Source: Hortaea werneckii
Taxonomy: Eukaryota; Ascomycota; Dothideomycetes; Mycosphaerellales; Teratosphaeriaceae
Assembly (NCBI GenBank): GCA_037044905.1
Contig: JBAOKB010000121.1
Span: 1 to 62,731, forward strand
Direction: 5' to 3'
Length of the DNA stretch: 62,731 bases
Numbering within the stretch: the first letter of the stretch is position 1; each line of letters starts with the position of its first letter. Below the pieces are notes generated by a model. The model was not told the origin of the DNA and did not search any database. It saw only the letters and a list, made by a program, of their open reading frames with translations. A program made the translations under genes and the position numbers. Below, one piece after another: positions 23,700 through 36,295 of the stretch.

Positions 23700-26600
23700 G
23701 GGTCTACTTATATCTAGTTTATAGGTACTACTAGGTTTAATATTTATAGTAGTATCTATAACTACCCTATAACTAACTACTAAAGCTATCTAAGTATTAT
23801 AAATATAACTATAATTTAATATTAGAAATATAAATATTATAAGAACTAGCTAAAGTATAAGATATACTTTATAAAAAGAAATACTAAATATAGAGACCTA
23901 GTAGTAATCTAAATACTAATAGACTACTATAGGGAGGTATATTAGTAAAATACTAATACTACCGAGCCCTAAGATTTCTATAGTTCTAAGCTTATTAAAT
24001 AAGTAAACGCTATTAGAATCGCCCCTAAGATAGTTATAAGCTATAAAGCAACTATAAATACTAAAAAAATATAGATATTAGACAGGGGATCTAATACCTA
24101 TATTATTAATAACTTAACCCGAAGTAGATTTAAGGTTAAGTCTATACTATTAAAAATTAAGATTATTATTAGTAACGGAATATTTAAAGCTATAGCTCTT
24201 AGAACTATATAGTTAAATCTTAAAAGTCCTTTTACAAAGACTATTATTTTTATACTATAAAATATACTATATATATTAGGTTTTTATACAAATTTAGTTG
24301 TTTTATCTTTAACCTATAAAATTAGCCTTTTTTTAGATAAGAGGGACGACTATTAGTATAATAGTAATAATATTAGGGTTACTAAAATTAAATATTATAA
24401 TAAGCTTCCTTTTTTAAATATTTAATCTCTAATAGAGAGCCTAGATATCCGTATTATAGAGTAGCTAGTAGATTAGAATAGCTAGCTATATTCTATAAAT
24501 ACTATAGCCTAATAGCTAAAGTACTATAAGAAGGTTTTTATAATAAACTTAAAAAAGGTAAAACCCGCTAGAAAAGCAATATCTAAGCGCTAATATTAAA
24601 TACTTAGCTATATTAGGGGTAATAGGATTTAGTACCTTAATTAAGTTACTAAAAAAGTAAGTATATTCTAGTTAGAGCTTCTAAATACGGCTAAATATAA
24701 AGTATATATATAATTTAAAGCAAAACATATTATTTTATATTAAAAGTATTATAATATTACTATACCTACGATTTTTAGATAGATATTAATAGATTTTATA
24801 GAGTTTAATTAGGCCTATAATAGTAATTAGTTTCTGTTTTATATTTATAATACTATTATATATATTTATTTTATATAGACTATACCGAATAAAACTTAAG
24901 AAAATGTAGTTAGGGCTATTTAAGAGCTTATTATATTTATAAAGAGCCTTAACTACTAGATTATAAATATATTTAGTAATAATAATATAATATATAATAT
25001 TATTTTTCGATTATTACTAAAAGGAGAGTCTATTATATAGAAACCCTTTATTCTAAATACTCTAGTATAAGATCTAGCTAAGATTACTAAAGCCTTAATA
25101 GTAATAATAGTAAGATACCTAGCTATTTAAAATAATATTTCTTAGAATCTATAGTTAGAGCTAGTTAATATAATAGCTTACCTCCTAAATTACTATTTAA
25201 CGAAGTCTCTAGACTATAAGACCCTATTTAAGATAGCTATATAGTAGAAATCTATACTTTCTTATCTAATTAAGATAGGATCTTAAGCTTATACCCTAAA
25301 GACTAGTTACTATAAATTAGTAAGGTATAGTAAGCTTAAGTTAAGGGTCTATATTAGATATTTTATTAAATATAATAGTACTAATATCTATAGAATCTAG
25401 ATCCTATTAATAAATAAGGTTCGATATATTAAAAATGTTATTTTTAATAAAAATCTAATATATAACTACGCCTCTAACCTTAACCTTAAATATATATTTA
25501 GCCTAGAGTTTCTTTAGGCTATTAATATCTATTATAAACTACTAGAACTACTAAATTTTAGATAGTTTAATATACTTATAAAGAGTTAGTAGGAATCTAT
25601 AAATAAGATAGTATAGTTATAAAATTCTTAAGATTCTAATATAAAAAAGATTCTATATAGCTAAAAAACCTTAATAATTACTAGAGAATAGGAAATAGTA
25701 AGGGAACCTATCTATAATTTAGTTTTTCTACTAGAGGATTATTAATATTAATAGTATATAGTTACTAAAAGGCCCGCCTCTCTAACTACTTATAATCTAT
25801 CTATTAGTAAAATCTAAAGATTAATAGAGGCTCTAGTAGAAACTAATATAAGTATATATATATTATAGTAAATAATTATACGCTCTATTTATTTTATAAA
25901 AATAGTAATATCTAAAAAATAGATTAAAAATATATTTTTAGAACCTCTAAAATAGAAATAGATTCTTATCTCTCTATATATAAAGGAGTAGATTATAGTA
26001 ATAAACGAAGAATTTAATAAATAGGTTACTATAGATACTCTTAAATAAGTACTAATTAAAAACGTAGAAGGTAATTTACTACTATTAATATAGGTACTTA
26101 GGTATAAGAGTAATAATAAGGGAGTACTACTAAGGTTTAAAGCTTATCTTTATATAAGAGGTAACCTATAATCTACTATCTATAATACCTATTTAGTTAC
26201 TCTATTAGCTAAGCTATTTAGACTAATAATAGTTTTTATTACTAAATATAATATAGATACTATTTAAATAAATATAATAAATATATTTTTAAATACTATA
26301 CTACTATAGCTAATTTATCTATAACTCCTAGATAATATTAGTAAAAAAGGCTTTATATTAAAGTATAAGAAAGTATTTTATAGCTTAAAAGAGTTACTAA
26401 ACTTATAAAATAGTAATTTAACTATAATACTATTAAAATTTGATATAATTAAAATTATAGACTATTTATAGGCTAAAAGGAGAATACTACTATTCTTTTT
26501 TATAGATAATATTTATATTACCTTTCTACTAAAAAAAAGGGTAGAAGCTTTAAATATCTAGTAGAAACTTATAAATATATATAAAATAAAAAATCTTAGT

Positions 26601-27450
26601 AAGTTAAAATAATTTTATATTATAAAAATTATAAAAGATTAATAAAATAAAGTAACTTAGCTTATTTAATATAAATATTTAGAGAAAATTACTAGAAGAT
26701 ATAAACTATCTATTAATTTATAACTAAAATTCCTACTTTTTACTAACTTTAGTTTAGAAAATACTAGTAAAACTACTCTATAGTAAATTTATAATTTTAA
26801 TAGTAGAATTAGATCTATTAATTTTATAGTAGTATAAATAAGACTAAATATAGTATTTATTACCTCCCTTCTAATATAGTACTTAGTAAACCTATCTAAT
26901 AAATATATAAAAGTAGTAGACTATATATTATAATATCTACTATTTATTATAGACCTTAGGCTTTAATATAAATTAAATTATAGTAATAAAAGATCTAAAT
27001 TAATAATTACCTTAGAATTCTATAATATTTTAGATACCTCCTTTATTAATAATAAAGAAACCTATAGAAGTAATAAAGGTTTTACTTTCTTTCTTTTTAA
27101 AAGGCTTCTAAACTAAAAGGCTATTAAGTAATCTATAGTTACTAAGTTGTCTATAGAGGTAGAGCTCTATAATATTAACTATACTAGTACTAAGCTAATC
27201 TAATAGATAAGAATCCTAAAATATATTAGACTTAAACTACTAGAAAATCTAGTAATTTACTATAATAATTGTTAAACTATCTATATAATTATTTAGCTAA
27301 ATAGAAAGATTAATACTAAAATATAGTATATTAATATTTAGTAGTACTAGCTATAAAAATAATATTAAATAAATAATATAGCTATTAAATAGAGGTTAAC
27401 TATAAATATACTAATAGATAGTATAATAAAGCTACTACTAATCTAACGGT
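23700..27450 (+). pseudogene. RIP-degraded copia pol (protease, integrase, reverse transcriptase, RNase H)
   Basis: Recognised by copia-specific spacing and residues that survive C-to-T change: protease DRGSNTYI, integrase IDFIEFN then FLFYIYNTIIYIYFI, reverse transcriptase LKYKKVFYSLKELLN (the YGLKQ region) and FFFIDNIYI, and RNase H FTFFLFKRLLN followed by an AIK-SIVTKLSIEVEL block. Stop codons occur every few codons (CAA/CAG to TAA/TAG, TGG to TAG). No protein can be made. Domain edges are approximate. Confidence 0.75.
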
Positions 27451-28714
27451 ATTTAATATTTATTATTTAACTTAATATAAGTAGGCCGCCTATATAATTA
27501 TAAAACTAGTAGATAGTACTATATTTATTTAGAATACTATTAATTATAAAAAAAGTATTTTAATAATACTATTAAATATATTAGAATTTTAGAAATATTT
27601 ATAAGGACAAATCTTTATATATATAGAGTTAACCTTAATTTACGGCTAAAAGCTTTATTTAAACTATCTTAACTATTAGTTTTAACGCTTTCTTTTAATA
27701 TTATTATTATTAGTATTACTATAATAACTACTAGAACTTCTTTATTTAACCGATACTATTAGAATAGTTATTATTTAGCTATACGATCCCTATTTTTACT
27801 ACCTAAATCTATTAATAAATAGATTTTTAGGGTACTTTAAGTATAGCTAAAATAAATAATAATCTTATTATAATAAATAGTAATAATAATATAGCTAGTA
27901 ATATTAAAGCTTAAAAACTAGCGGAAATAGTATAGGAGTATATAAATACTACTACTAAACCCCCTACTAAGGAGAGCTTTATAAAGGATTAGAGGTAGCC
28001 CTCTTAAAATCTAATAGCTAATAAATAGTAGTAATAACCTAAGAAAACTAGTAAGGTATATTAAAAAGCTACCTATACAAGCGAGAGAGTATAAAAAAAA
28101 GCGGATAAAATTATAAAAAAATAGTAGAAGAAAGAGAAAGCTACTATTAAAAAATCTAAAGTAGTAAAAAGAAAATTAGATTAGTAGAATAAGCTAGTTA
28201 CTTCTATTAAAATATTAAAACTATATAATACTACCTCTAATATAGTTAGTACCTACTATAAGTCTAAAAGTAATAAACTAAATAGTATCTAAATTAACTT
28301 CCTAACTTTTAATATTAATAGTAGTACTATTAAAATAATTAGTTAAAATAGTAGTAAATATAATACTCTTACCTAAAAGTATACTAATATTATATATATA
28401 TAGTAGTATATCTTAAAACTAATTAGGCTAAATAGTATTATTTAAAATATAGTAGATATCGCTCGAGACCTTACTAAATTAATTATACTAGAGGTTATAA
28501 AAAGTAAAATAGAAGTAAATTTAAATAAGTTAATAACTAGAATTTTAAAAATATTTAACTTTTATACTAATAAAGCCCTAAGAGTCTAAAAGAAGCTAGG
28601 TAATACTACTAAACTATAAAAAAAGCTAATTAAAATAATTAACTATATTTTTAAAAATAAAAACAATAATAATTATAAATTAATTTAAATTAGTAGTTTA
28701 TTACTAAAAAAATA
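27451..28714 (+). other. About 1.26 kb between copia RNase H and 3' LTR, with a Lys-rich coding relic
   Basis: Copia elements normally end soon after RNase H. Here 1.26 kb more of RIP-mutated DNA follows. One frame near 28080-28200 reads as a Lys/Arg-rich stretch (KKADKI, KKEKATIKKSK), as if an extra reading frame or a nested fragment had been present. No domain is recognised. Confidence 0.35.
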
Positions 28715-28880
28715 TATAAATTATTAATTTTAGGTAAATATTACTAAAATTTTTAAAGCTAATAGCTAAAAATATTAAATAAGGGGTTGTTTATAGTTAT
28801 ATATTAACTAAGCTGCTATATATAGTAGAAAATAACATACTTTTCCTATTCTATCTACCTCGTACCTGTAGGGACCATTA
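28715..28880 (+). repeat. 3' LTR (166 bp)
   Basis: Same length as the 5' LTR and colinear with it. The first part is heavily RIP-mutated, while the last about 30 bp (from CCTCGTACC onward) keep normal G and C. It ends ACCATTA. Confidence 0.85.
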
Positions 28881-28885
28881 CCGGT
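28881..28885. repeat. Right target-site duplication CCGGT
   Basis: Identical to 22524-22528. It marks the right edge of the insertion, 166 bp before the next start codon. Confidence 0.75.
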
Positions 28886-29051
28886 CGTAAGTTAGCGAGG
28901 TACTTCCACTTTACTCAGCCGGAGCTATCGAGCTCCGGCAAGGTTGTTGTTGGCGACCCTTCCAACCAACCCATCGATGTACAACGACAGCACCATACGA
29001 TGGTGTAATTGAGAACTGCTAAACGTCAACATAGATCAGAAGTTCCTTGCC

Positions 29052-30112
29052 ATGGATGATATTCTGCCGTACCGTATACAGGAAGACTGCTTCACTGAAG
29101 CCGAAGAAGAAGACATTGCTCCGTACGAAGCCATCCTGAAGGCAGTCGCTGAGTCTCAGCTCGAACCCAATGCGGCCGCAGAACAGATGACGAACCTGTT
29201 AGCCGAACATGCAGCGCAGGCAGAAAGAAACCTAGCCAATCGAAGAGACGACTCGAGCCATATCCCCATCAACACGGACCTGCTTACCGTGGCAATTGGC
29301 AGCACGGCCTCATGCTTCCCACCTTGCCACCCGGTACACGAAAGGTTGCTCGGGATCATATCAGCCTTCCTATCCCTAGGCGTGCAAAGGAAGCTTCCCA
29401 ATCCCATCCTAAACCGACATGGTGATTTAATACCCGTGCACGAAGGCCTAGCGGGTCTTCTCAATACCGAGCCCTTCCTACTACTATGGGAAACCCTGGA
29501 ACCTTTACAATTGGAAGTCAACTTCCAAGAATACGCACGAGAACGTTAGACGATGAACCCATCCCCTTTCTCTCCTCCTCTCCCCACAACAAACCCAATC
29601 CAATTCTTCGTCAACATCCGCTAACCCTTTGCCTCACCTTCAACGAAGTTCGCACAGCCCAATCCAAATGGTCCGGCGTCGAGAAGCGCAGAAGCGAAGA
29701 ACAGCAACGCTGGCGCAATTTCTCCTACTTCTGCGCCCGACTCAGCGTCCTAGGCTTTGCGGATCTGAGGTACGCATGTGCGCTATTCATGCTGGACCCG
29801 CAATACCTGATCCCCAGCAGTGTGCCTGGATGGTCTGGCCACCTGGCTGGACAGGCGCTGGCGGCCGCACAGTGGATTGTGCCCGAAGGACATGGACGCT
29901 GGGTGTGAGAACAGTGTAGATTGCGGGCAACGCCTGGTGAGGAGCGCGGCTCTGGAAGGAGGGTCTGGTGTTTAGAGCAGTGGGGGGTGTGGAAGGCGGC
30001 TTTTCAGCGGGTGGTGGATCGGACGGAGGATGAGAGGATCGATGAGGAAGTCAGGAAGGTGGCTATGCAAGCTGTGGAGGTGATGGGAGAGCTTGATGGG
30101 GTTGGATGTTGA
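29052..30112 (+). CDS. DUF3632-family fungal protein
   Basis: Protein of unknown function found only in fungi. My splice model is 29052-29544, 29658-29902 and 29981-30112, giving 289 aa. The first intron has a CTAAC branch site and a CACAG acceptor. The second uses a weak GTGTGA donor and is less certain. The N-terminus is acidic (MDDILPYRIQEDCFTEAEEEDIAPYE). The middle has the characteristic WRNFSYFCARLSVLGFADLR helix, and the end has the tryptophan-rich WGVWKAAFQRVV followed by VAMQAVEVMGEL. These features match DUF3632 proteins. No catalytic motif or signal peptide is seen. The retrotransposon ends 166 bp upstream of the start, so its promoter is largely LTR-adjacent and may be silenced. 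Confidence 0.7.
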
Positions 30113-30550
30113 ATAGTAGCATTTCTATCCTTGTTCAGGAGTTACGAGCCTTAGAAAGATGTATCGCGAAAGGACGGTTAGCAAGCCTCAACTCGTGGTA
30201 TAAGATTTTCAGATTCTTCAACGTAGGAGGGCCAGCCTGGTAGACATGGCAGGCAAAAGCTGCCGTTGAGCCTCCGCGCCTTGCTGCCAATTGAACTGCC
30301 TTAGCAACGTAAGCCAAGGAAGCTGAGTAGATCAGACCGGCGTGCTTCGAGGACAAAAAGATAAAACCATCATTGCTCTCTAGTATCGCTACGCATATGG
30401 TACATCATGCAACGCACGCCTGTCCCCGCCCACCGACTATGCCTCCCTCTCTCTATGCAGCAAAAATTCCACCGCCATGGTATCTACAAAAATCTCCATC
30501 ACCCTTGTCGAGCTCGCTGTCGTCTCATACACTGGGCATAGAAATCCCGC
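30113..30550. other. Convergent spacer DUF3632/IDH2
   Basis: About 440 bp between two 3' ends. No gene is seen. Confidence 0.5.
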
Positions 30551-31991
30551 TTACAAGTGCTTGATGACAGCGTCCGCGTACTCGTGCGTCTTGGCCTTGC
30601 CACCCAGGTCGCCCGTGATGGTCTTGCCCTCGGCCAGGGTCTTGAAGATGGCGCTCTGGATCTTGTTGGCGTGCTCGTAGAGACCCATGTGCTGCAACAT
30701 CATGATGGAAGAGAGGAGCAGGGCGGTCGGGTTAGCCAGGCCCTTGCCGGCGATGTCGGGCGCGGAGCCGTGCACGGCCTCAAAGATGGAGCACTGGTCG
30801 CCGATGTTGCCGGACGGGGTCAGACCTAGACCGCCGATCAGGCCGGCGCACATATCGGACAAGATATCGCCGTACAGGTTGGGCATGACGAGGACCTTGT
30901 CGTTGTAGGGGGTCGGGTCCGACACGATCTTCAGGCAGGCGTTGTCCAGCAGCTCGCTGTCGAACTCGACGTTGGGATACTCGCGCGCAATGTCCTGGGC
31001 TATCCGCAGGAAGAGGCCGTCGGACATCTTCATGATAGTGGCCTTGTGCACGACGCGGACCTTGGGCTTGCCGACGTCCTGGGCGTACTGGAAGGCGAAT
31101 CGCAGGACCCGCTCGCAGGCCTCGCGGGTGATCAGCTTGATCGACTGTACGACACCGTCCACGACGACGTGCTCGATGCCCGAGTATTCACCCTCGGTGT
31201 TCTCTCGGATCAGGACCGTGTCGACGTTGTCGTATGGCGTCTTGTAGCCCTGGATGCTCTTGCAGGGTCGCACGTTGGCGAACAGGTTGAAGGTACGACG
31301 GAGGGTCAGGTTCAGGGAGACGTGGCCCTTGCCGACGGGGGTGGCGAGGGGACCTTTGAGGGCGACGAAGTTGCGGTTGATGGATTCCATAGCCTCGGGT
31401 GGGACGCTCTGCTTGCCGTCGATGAAGACGGGCGAGACGTCGATCGGCTCCCACTTGACGGGGGCATTGGCGGCGCTGAAGATGTCCTTGACGGATTGGG
31501 AGATCTGGTGGTAAGACACACGTGTGAGTGCGCGCGATCATGTGTATATCGGTGGTGGGAGGAGGTAGTGATAATGGGTGGTGGTGTGGGTGTAGTAGCC
31601 TTTCCGCCCGGCCGGTCTCATGGGTTGCATACCTCAGGTCCAATACCATCACCCTCAATCAATGAAACGGTGTATTTGCCCTACATCCTGCATTAGTACT
31701 CCGTTCCAATTCATGCGCCGGCTGTCCTTGGATCAACCACTTGTCAACTCACATCGCTGCCCTTGGTGCCAGGGAACTTGGCAACCTGTATATAACCCGT
31801 CAGAACCCAGTCCATGCCATATACTCTTCTTGCTCCCCCATTCTATTCTCCACCCATTGGCTGACCTTGTTCTCCTCCTTGGTAACGCTGTAATGCCTGG
31901 CCTGGGCGGCGAATGCTGGCCTCGCAATTCGGGAGGGCAGCTGCCGCGACACCTGCCTGGCAGCAGGCGCAAGGGCACGGTTCGCGAACAT
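30551..31991 (-). CDS. IDH2: NAD-dependent isocitrate dehydrogenase subunit 2, mitochondrial
   Basis: Mitochondrial TCA-cycle enzyme subunit: isocitrate + NAD to 2-oxoglutarate + CO2 + NADH, as an Idh1/Idh2 oligomer. Four exons (31991-31866, 31785-31753, 31680-31633, 31504-30551) splice in phase to 386 aa, the family length. Exon 1 encodes an Arg/Ala-rich transit peptide (MFANRALAPAARQVSRQLPS). The tiny second and third exons give VAKFPGTKGSD and GKYTVSLIEGDGIGPE. The core has IRENTEGEYSGIEH, the substrate/metal loop NLYGDILSDMCAGLIGGLGL and HGSAPDIAGKGLANPTA, and the protein ends AVIKHL. Exon 1 uses a less common GTCAGC donor. It diverges from SEC5 over about 450 bp. Subunit 2 rather than 1 is judged from overall resemblance. 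Confidence 0.92.
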
Positions 31992-32440
31992 TCTGAATAC
32001 AGTTCTTCCTCGAGACCTCTGCAGTCTTCTCCGATCTTCTCCGAGCGGTGTAAGAGGGGCGGAATGGGTGTAGGGGGTGGTGGGATGGGGTCCTTTCTGG
32101 GCGGGAAAAAGCAGAGCTTGAAAGCTCGCTCGCTCGGCGTGCTGCCGTGCCAGATGCCGCTCAGCCTCTCCAGCGGGCTCTCGCGCTATGCCCGCGATCC
32201 CTGCCAAACATGTGACGGAAGCCAATGCACGGTTTGTCTGCTGGTGCCTGCAGCTCGGCGTCGCGCATCCGCATCCGCATCGCGTGCCAGTAGTATGTAT
32301 GCTACAATAACGGTGGACAGCTATGGTAGAGCATACCACTCCTAATACTCCTACTACTACATAGTATATGCCGAGGGACTTGTAGGTACTGTACCACCGG
32401 GACAGTCTGATGCCTACAACATCACCCACCCCCGGTACAG
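31992..32440. promoter_or_regulatory. Divergent promoter IDH2/SEC5
   Basis: About 450 bp between opposite start codons; it must hold both promoters. No specific site is claimed. A long minus-strand frame crosses it but is a shadow. Confidence 0.5.
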
Positions 32441-35400
32441 TTGACGGCAAAAACAATGCCCGTCTCCGCCGACCGCGAGCGTGAACTCCAAAACCACTAT
32501 AAAATCTCCGACCTCTATCCAAACGCCTGGCCTCACTCAGCAGACGCCGACGAGGATGACGATGACCTCTCGGACGAAGAAGCCGGTCAGAATGGTGGCC
32601 CGGTCCGCCAACCCAGCAAGAACTCCAACCGCCAATCCAGATACCAGACCTTGAATCGACACGCCTCGATTCGATCGGCCGAGTTGGGCCCCGACAGTCT
32701 TGTACAGAAAGATGAGCCGGATCCGCTGGGTGCAGCTCCCAGTGTAGCCGCAGAGCTACGGAAAAGAGGCCTCCCGGTAGACGACACGGCATTGAGGAAT
32801 AAATTCCTACTCAGCTCGACATCCTTCTCTCCCGCCTTGTTCTTGAGCCAAGTCCACCAGGATGCCAGTACTGAAGACTTGCTAAGAGGCCTGGACTACT
32901 TGGGCAAGAGCATCGAACAGAAGTCGGCAAGCTTGAAAGTCTTGGTGGAGAGTAATTTTGAAAAGTTCGTCAAGGCAAAGGCAACCATCGACAATGTTTA
33001 CGCGGAAATGCGAACGCAGGGCCAGGAAGAGCCAGTCAGCCCGCGTCCTCCCTCTGGCCGGCCAGGTGGACACAGCAGAGGTTTCAGCAGGAGCCAGCCG
33101 AGCTCGCACTTCCGAACAGCTTCAGGAAGTACCTTCAGCCCAACATCCGCCAAGAGTCCTGGTTCAGCTGGAATGAGTGACAAGCGGAAGAATGCATTGA
33201 CCAAGGAGAGTGATTACGGAACTCTTGGACTGCGGACACCGCTGCAGGATCTGACGATCAAGGCCGAGGAGGTATGGGGTCCAGCACTTGGCGGGAGAGA
33301 AAAGGAGGAGAATGTCAAGATGGTGCTCAGTGCGTTGGAAGTGCACAAGGATATCTTTCGACTTCCAGCTGCAATACATGAGGCGGTGCTGAAACAAGAC
33401 TTCGACACAGTCGTCGCCAGCTGGAAGTCCGCTCAACGATATGCCGACCAAGCGAGATCCATAGCGGATCGTGCACAGCAGCGAGGGAAACATGTCGCTG
33501 ACAAGGAAGCACAGCAGATCATTGTGACGGCAAAGATGTGGGCAGATGTCTCTCAGCAGATTGAGAACTATAAAAAAGACGTCTGGAAGCGACTGAAGAC
33601 CAGCCATGGCGTGAAAAGCCCAGCGGTGGCCGATGAGACAGACAAGGAAGAGCATCTTGAATTGATCGGTGTACTGCTACAACTCGGCGTGGATGAGAAC
33701 CCCATCTGGGAATGGTTGCATTCGCGACATCAATACCTAAGAGATCGCATTGCAAGAGCGTTCGAGCGATCTAGGATAGAAATTGAGATTATGCGTCGCC
33801 GTCTCGCTGCAAACGACAAGCAGGACACCAGGCTCTTGGCCCGGTATCTGCGCTCTGCATCCTCTGGCAGTTTCGGCGCTCGGAGTAAGGTCGCTTCAAG
33901 GGACATGGACGCTTCAAGCGTGATCCACTTTTGGGAGACCGTGACGGCATCTCTCTCGCATCTTCTGTCGCCTACACGTGGAATCCTGGGAGAAGTGCTA
34001 GACTTCTGGACTGTGGCGCAGAGTTTCATCGATGGCAAAGTGCAGAAAACGTTCCCCTCGTCCGTCGTGGGTTCGCCTTCTGCGCAGGAACATCTCGAGC
34101 TGGACCCAGAAGAGGTGCAGAACCTTCGTGCTGGAGCTCTGGAGCTTGTGGACCTTTTACGCGAGAGTACCCTCGCCTTCTTCGCAGACTCGCCACCAGA
34201 TGATATCTCAGAGCTGTACAGTCCTATTCCTCCGACACCCATCACGCCTGACAGTGCTGCGACGGGTGCGCTGAGCCCGAGTCAGGAGCGAAAAAGGATG
34301 TTCACCTTCGACTTGACCAATTTGCCTCCACCGAGCGCCAAGAGGGGAGACAGCTGGGAGAAGTTTGCATTCTGGCCGCCTTTCTCAAATACACTTTCTG
34401 GCGCTCACTACCTCGCCCGTGTCATTGCGCTCGTCGGCACGGCAGCGGCAGAGCTTGCCAGTCTTTCTGTGGTCAAGCAGTCGCGAACGGGAAGCGAAAA
34501 TTTAAAGACGTTGTTAGGCTCGGTGCGAGAGAGGATCGTCCAGGCTCTTTGCGCCTCTTGGACAGCAGACACGGAACGTTTCAAGTACGCTGAAACCTGG
34601 CAACGCAGTCAGGAAAGACGGGACCTGACCTCGATGCCTACGGTCTTCATCGCTTTCGAGGAAAAGATCTTGACGAATTTCCAACGCGTTGCCTATGTTG
34701 CTGAAGCGAGTGATGCTACTGAGGACGTTGTCGTGCCGCCGCCTAGTAAGCTGTTGCAGGCTATCAGAGGCTCGTTCGTCACTAGCATATATAAGGTCCT
34801 ATCTGGCATGGTCGAGAATGCTGAGAGGAACAAGCCGAGGGCGGGTAGTGGTGATCAGGAGGATTTCGATGGAGCTGTCGTCAATGCGGCGATGGTTGGT
34901 CCGGGCGACGAGAACTCCATGATTGATGGGGCTATTGACGCAAGCAATCGCGTAAGTCTTACAGTGAGATTTGGATCCGTTTCCTTGAACTCCTGCTAAC
35001 CATGGTGACTGCAAACAGAACATTCGTCTCCTCTTGACTCTTTCCAACATCTCACACCTCCGCTCAGACATCATCCCTCACCTCATCTCCAACTTCGAAA
35101 CCGCTTTCTCCGTCAAACTCACATCAGAATCCCAAACCGTCCGCGACGTCCTCGGCCAGATCGACGCCCGCCTCTTCCAATCCTACGTCAAGCCCACCGT
35201 CGACAAGCTCGACCGAGTCGTCCAAGACGGCATCAGCGATCCCAGCTGGGCACCAACCAGCGGCAGGCCCGACGACGCACGACCATACGTCTACGAAGTC
35301 CTCCTCACCCTGGTCCTGGTCCACAGCGAAGTCAGCACCACCGCCTCCTCTCTAACCAGCCAGGTCCTCTCCCACCTCCTCACCACCACCTCCTCCTCCC

Positions 35401-35726
35401 TCCTCAACGCCTTCACCCACACCCATCCCCACTACACCCTCGCCGCCCTCATGCAAGCCACCCTCGACGTCGAATTCCTCGCTCAGACCTTAAACAACTA
35501 CACTACCGACAAGGCGGGCGAGATCCAGAGTCAGATCTACCTCTGTCTGGATGAGCGCACGGACGATGAGGCAAGGAAGCGTTTGCAAGGCGAGTTGCCG
35601 GAGATGAGAGGGGTTTTGAAGCGGTTACGGGAGGGCACGAAGGGGGAGTTTGGATGTTTTAGACGGGAGAGGAGGGGGAGGGCTGAGACGAGTAAGGGGA
35701 GGGAGGGCGCGGCGGGTGGCAAGTGA
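32441..35726 (+). CDS. SEC5: Exocyst complex component Sec5 (EXOC2)
   Basis: Subunit of the octameric exocyst, which tethers secretory vesicles to the plasma membrane at sites of growth. Two exons (32441-34951, 35019-35726; GTAAGT donor, AACAG acceptor) give 1072 aa, as expected for fungal Sec5. The N-terminus has HYKISDLYPNAWP followed by an acidic, disordered stretch. The conserved block FSPALFLSQVHQDASTEDLLRGLDYLG-KSIEQKSASLKVLVESNFEKFVKAKATIDNVY (residues about 125-190) is diagnostic. The rest is the helical CATCHR-type rod, and the C-terminus is Arg/Lys-rich (RRERRGRAETSKG). A second Met at 32456 (MPVSADRERELQ) is an equally possible start. Confidence 0.9.
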
Positions 35727-36295
35727 TGGGCCCTATGATGGTTTGGTGTTTTGTGATTAGAGATTAGCGTAGCGAGTATCAATTGATCGAGAGCTTTGAT
35801 GCTTACAGTGTTTCGTTTAATGTGAAATGGATGCGCGGAGGTGGGATAAATCGATCGCTCGTAGCTTTCTATGGACTTGCGAAGCACACCACTTGTCTTT
35901 GGCTTCTGTGTAAATTTTTGAACAGTCCGCAGGTCGGTATCACATTGTGCTTTGATGATTGATGCTTTGGTACGCTTGAATCCATTGATTCGACACGCCA
36001 ATGCACCGCGTAAGAACAGAGCTAGGGAACTTCCTTATGTCAATGCAGCCAGACTCACGACGTGCTAGGACAAGGCGATTGCCGATCACTTCGTCTGTAT
36101 GACTACATAGTAGATGACTAGCATGTGGTAAGAGGGCCGTCAACACTGATCGTTGGTGGAGGACATTTTACAGAAATCCCGGGTAACGCTCGCTGGCAGT
36201 CGTGAACCTGGCCAGGACCTATGCATTAAGACATGTTGACCATTCCCTTTCAGCGAGTGAAACTGCTAGAACAGCTTCTCTATAGCCAGATCAAT
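35727..36295. other. Gene-free spacer downstream of SEC5
   Basis: No convincing open frame and no repeat recognised. It is the left margin of a 6.5-kb gene desert. Confidence 0.4.

Larger units (their letters stand above)
22529..28880 (+). mobile_element. Ty1/copia LTR retrotransposon, full length, inactivated by RIP
   Basis: A 6352-bp element bounded by two 166-bp LTRs and 5-bp duplications. It is extremely AT-rich; CpA and TpG are almost absent while TpA is everywhere, and there is no open frame of 60 codons on either strand. Reading the + strand through stop codons, the copia order can still be followed: aspartic protease (ILDRGSNTYIIN-like near 24070-24110), integrase (near 24750-24900), reverse transcriptase (about 25990-26620, with an FFFIDNIYI version of the YVDD box) and RNase H (about 26880-27440). 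The gag region would be before 24000 but is unreadable. RIP acts on duplicated DNA in the sexual cycle, so the element once had another copy in the genome. Confidence 0.88.

Noticed and set aside
30551..31519. IDH2 starting at MSYHQ (31519)
   Set aside because: Those residues are read from an intron end; the family N-terminus is supplied by three upstream exons.
31800..32792. 330-codon minus-strand frame spanning IDH2 exon 1 and SEC5 start
   Set aside because: Only its last part from Met 31991 is real (mitochondrial transit peptide); the upstream part overlaps SEC5 coding sequence antisense.
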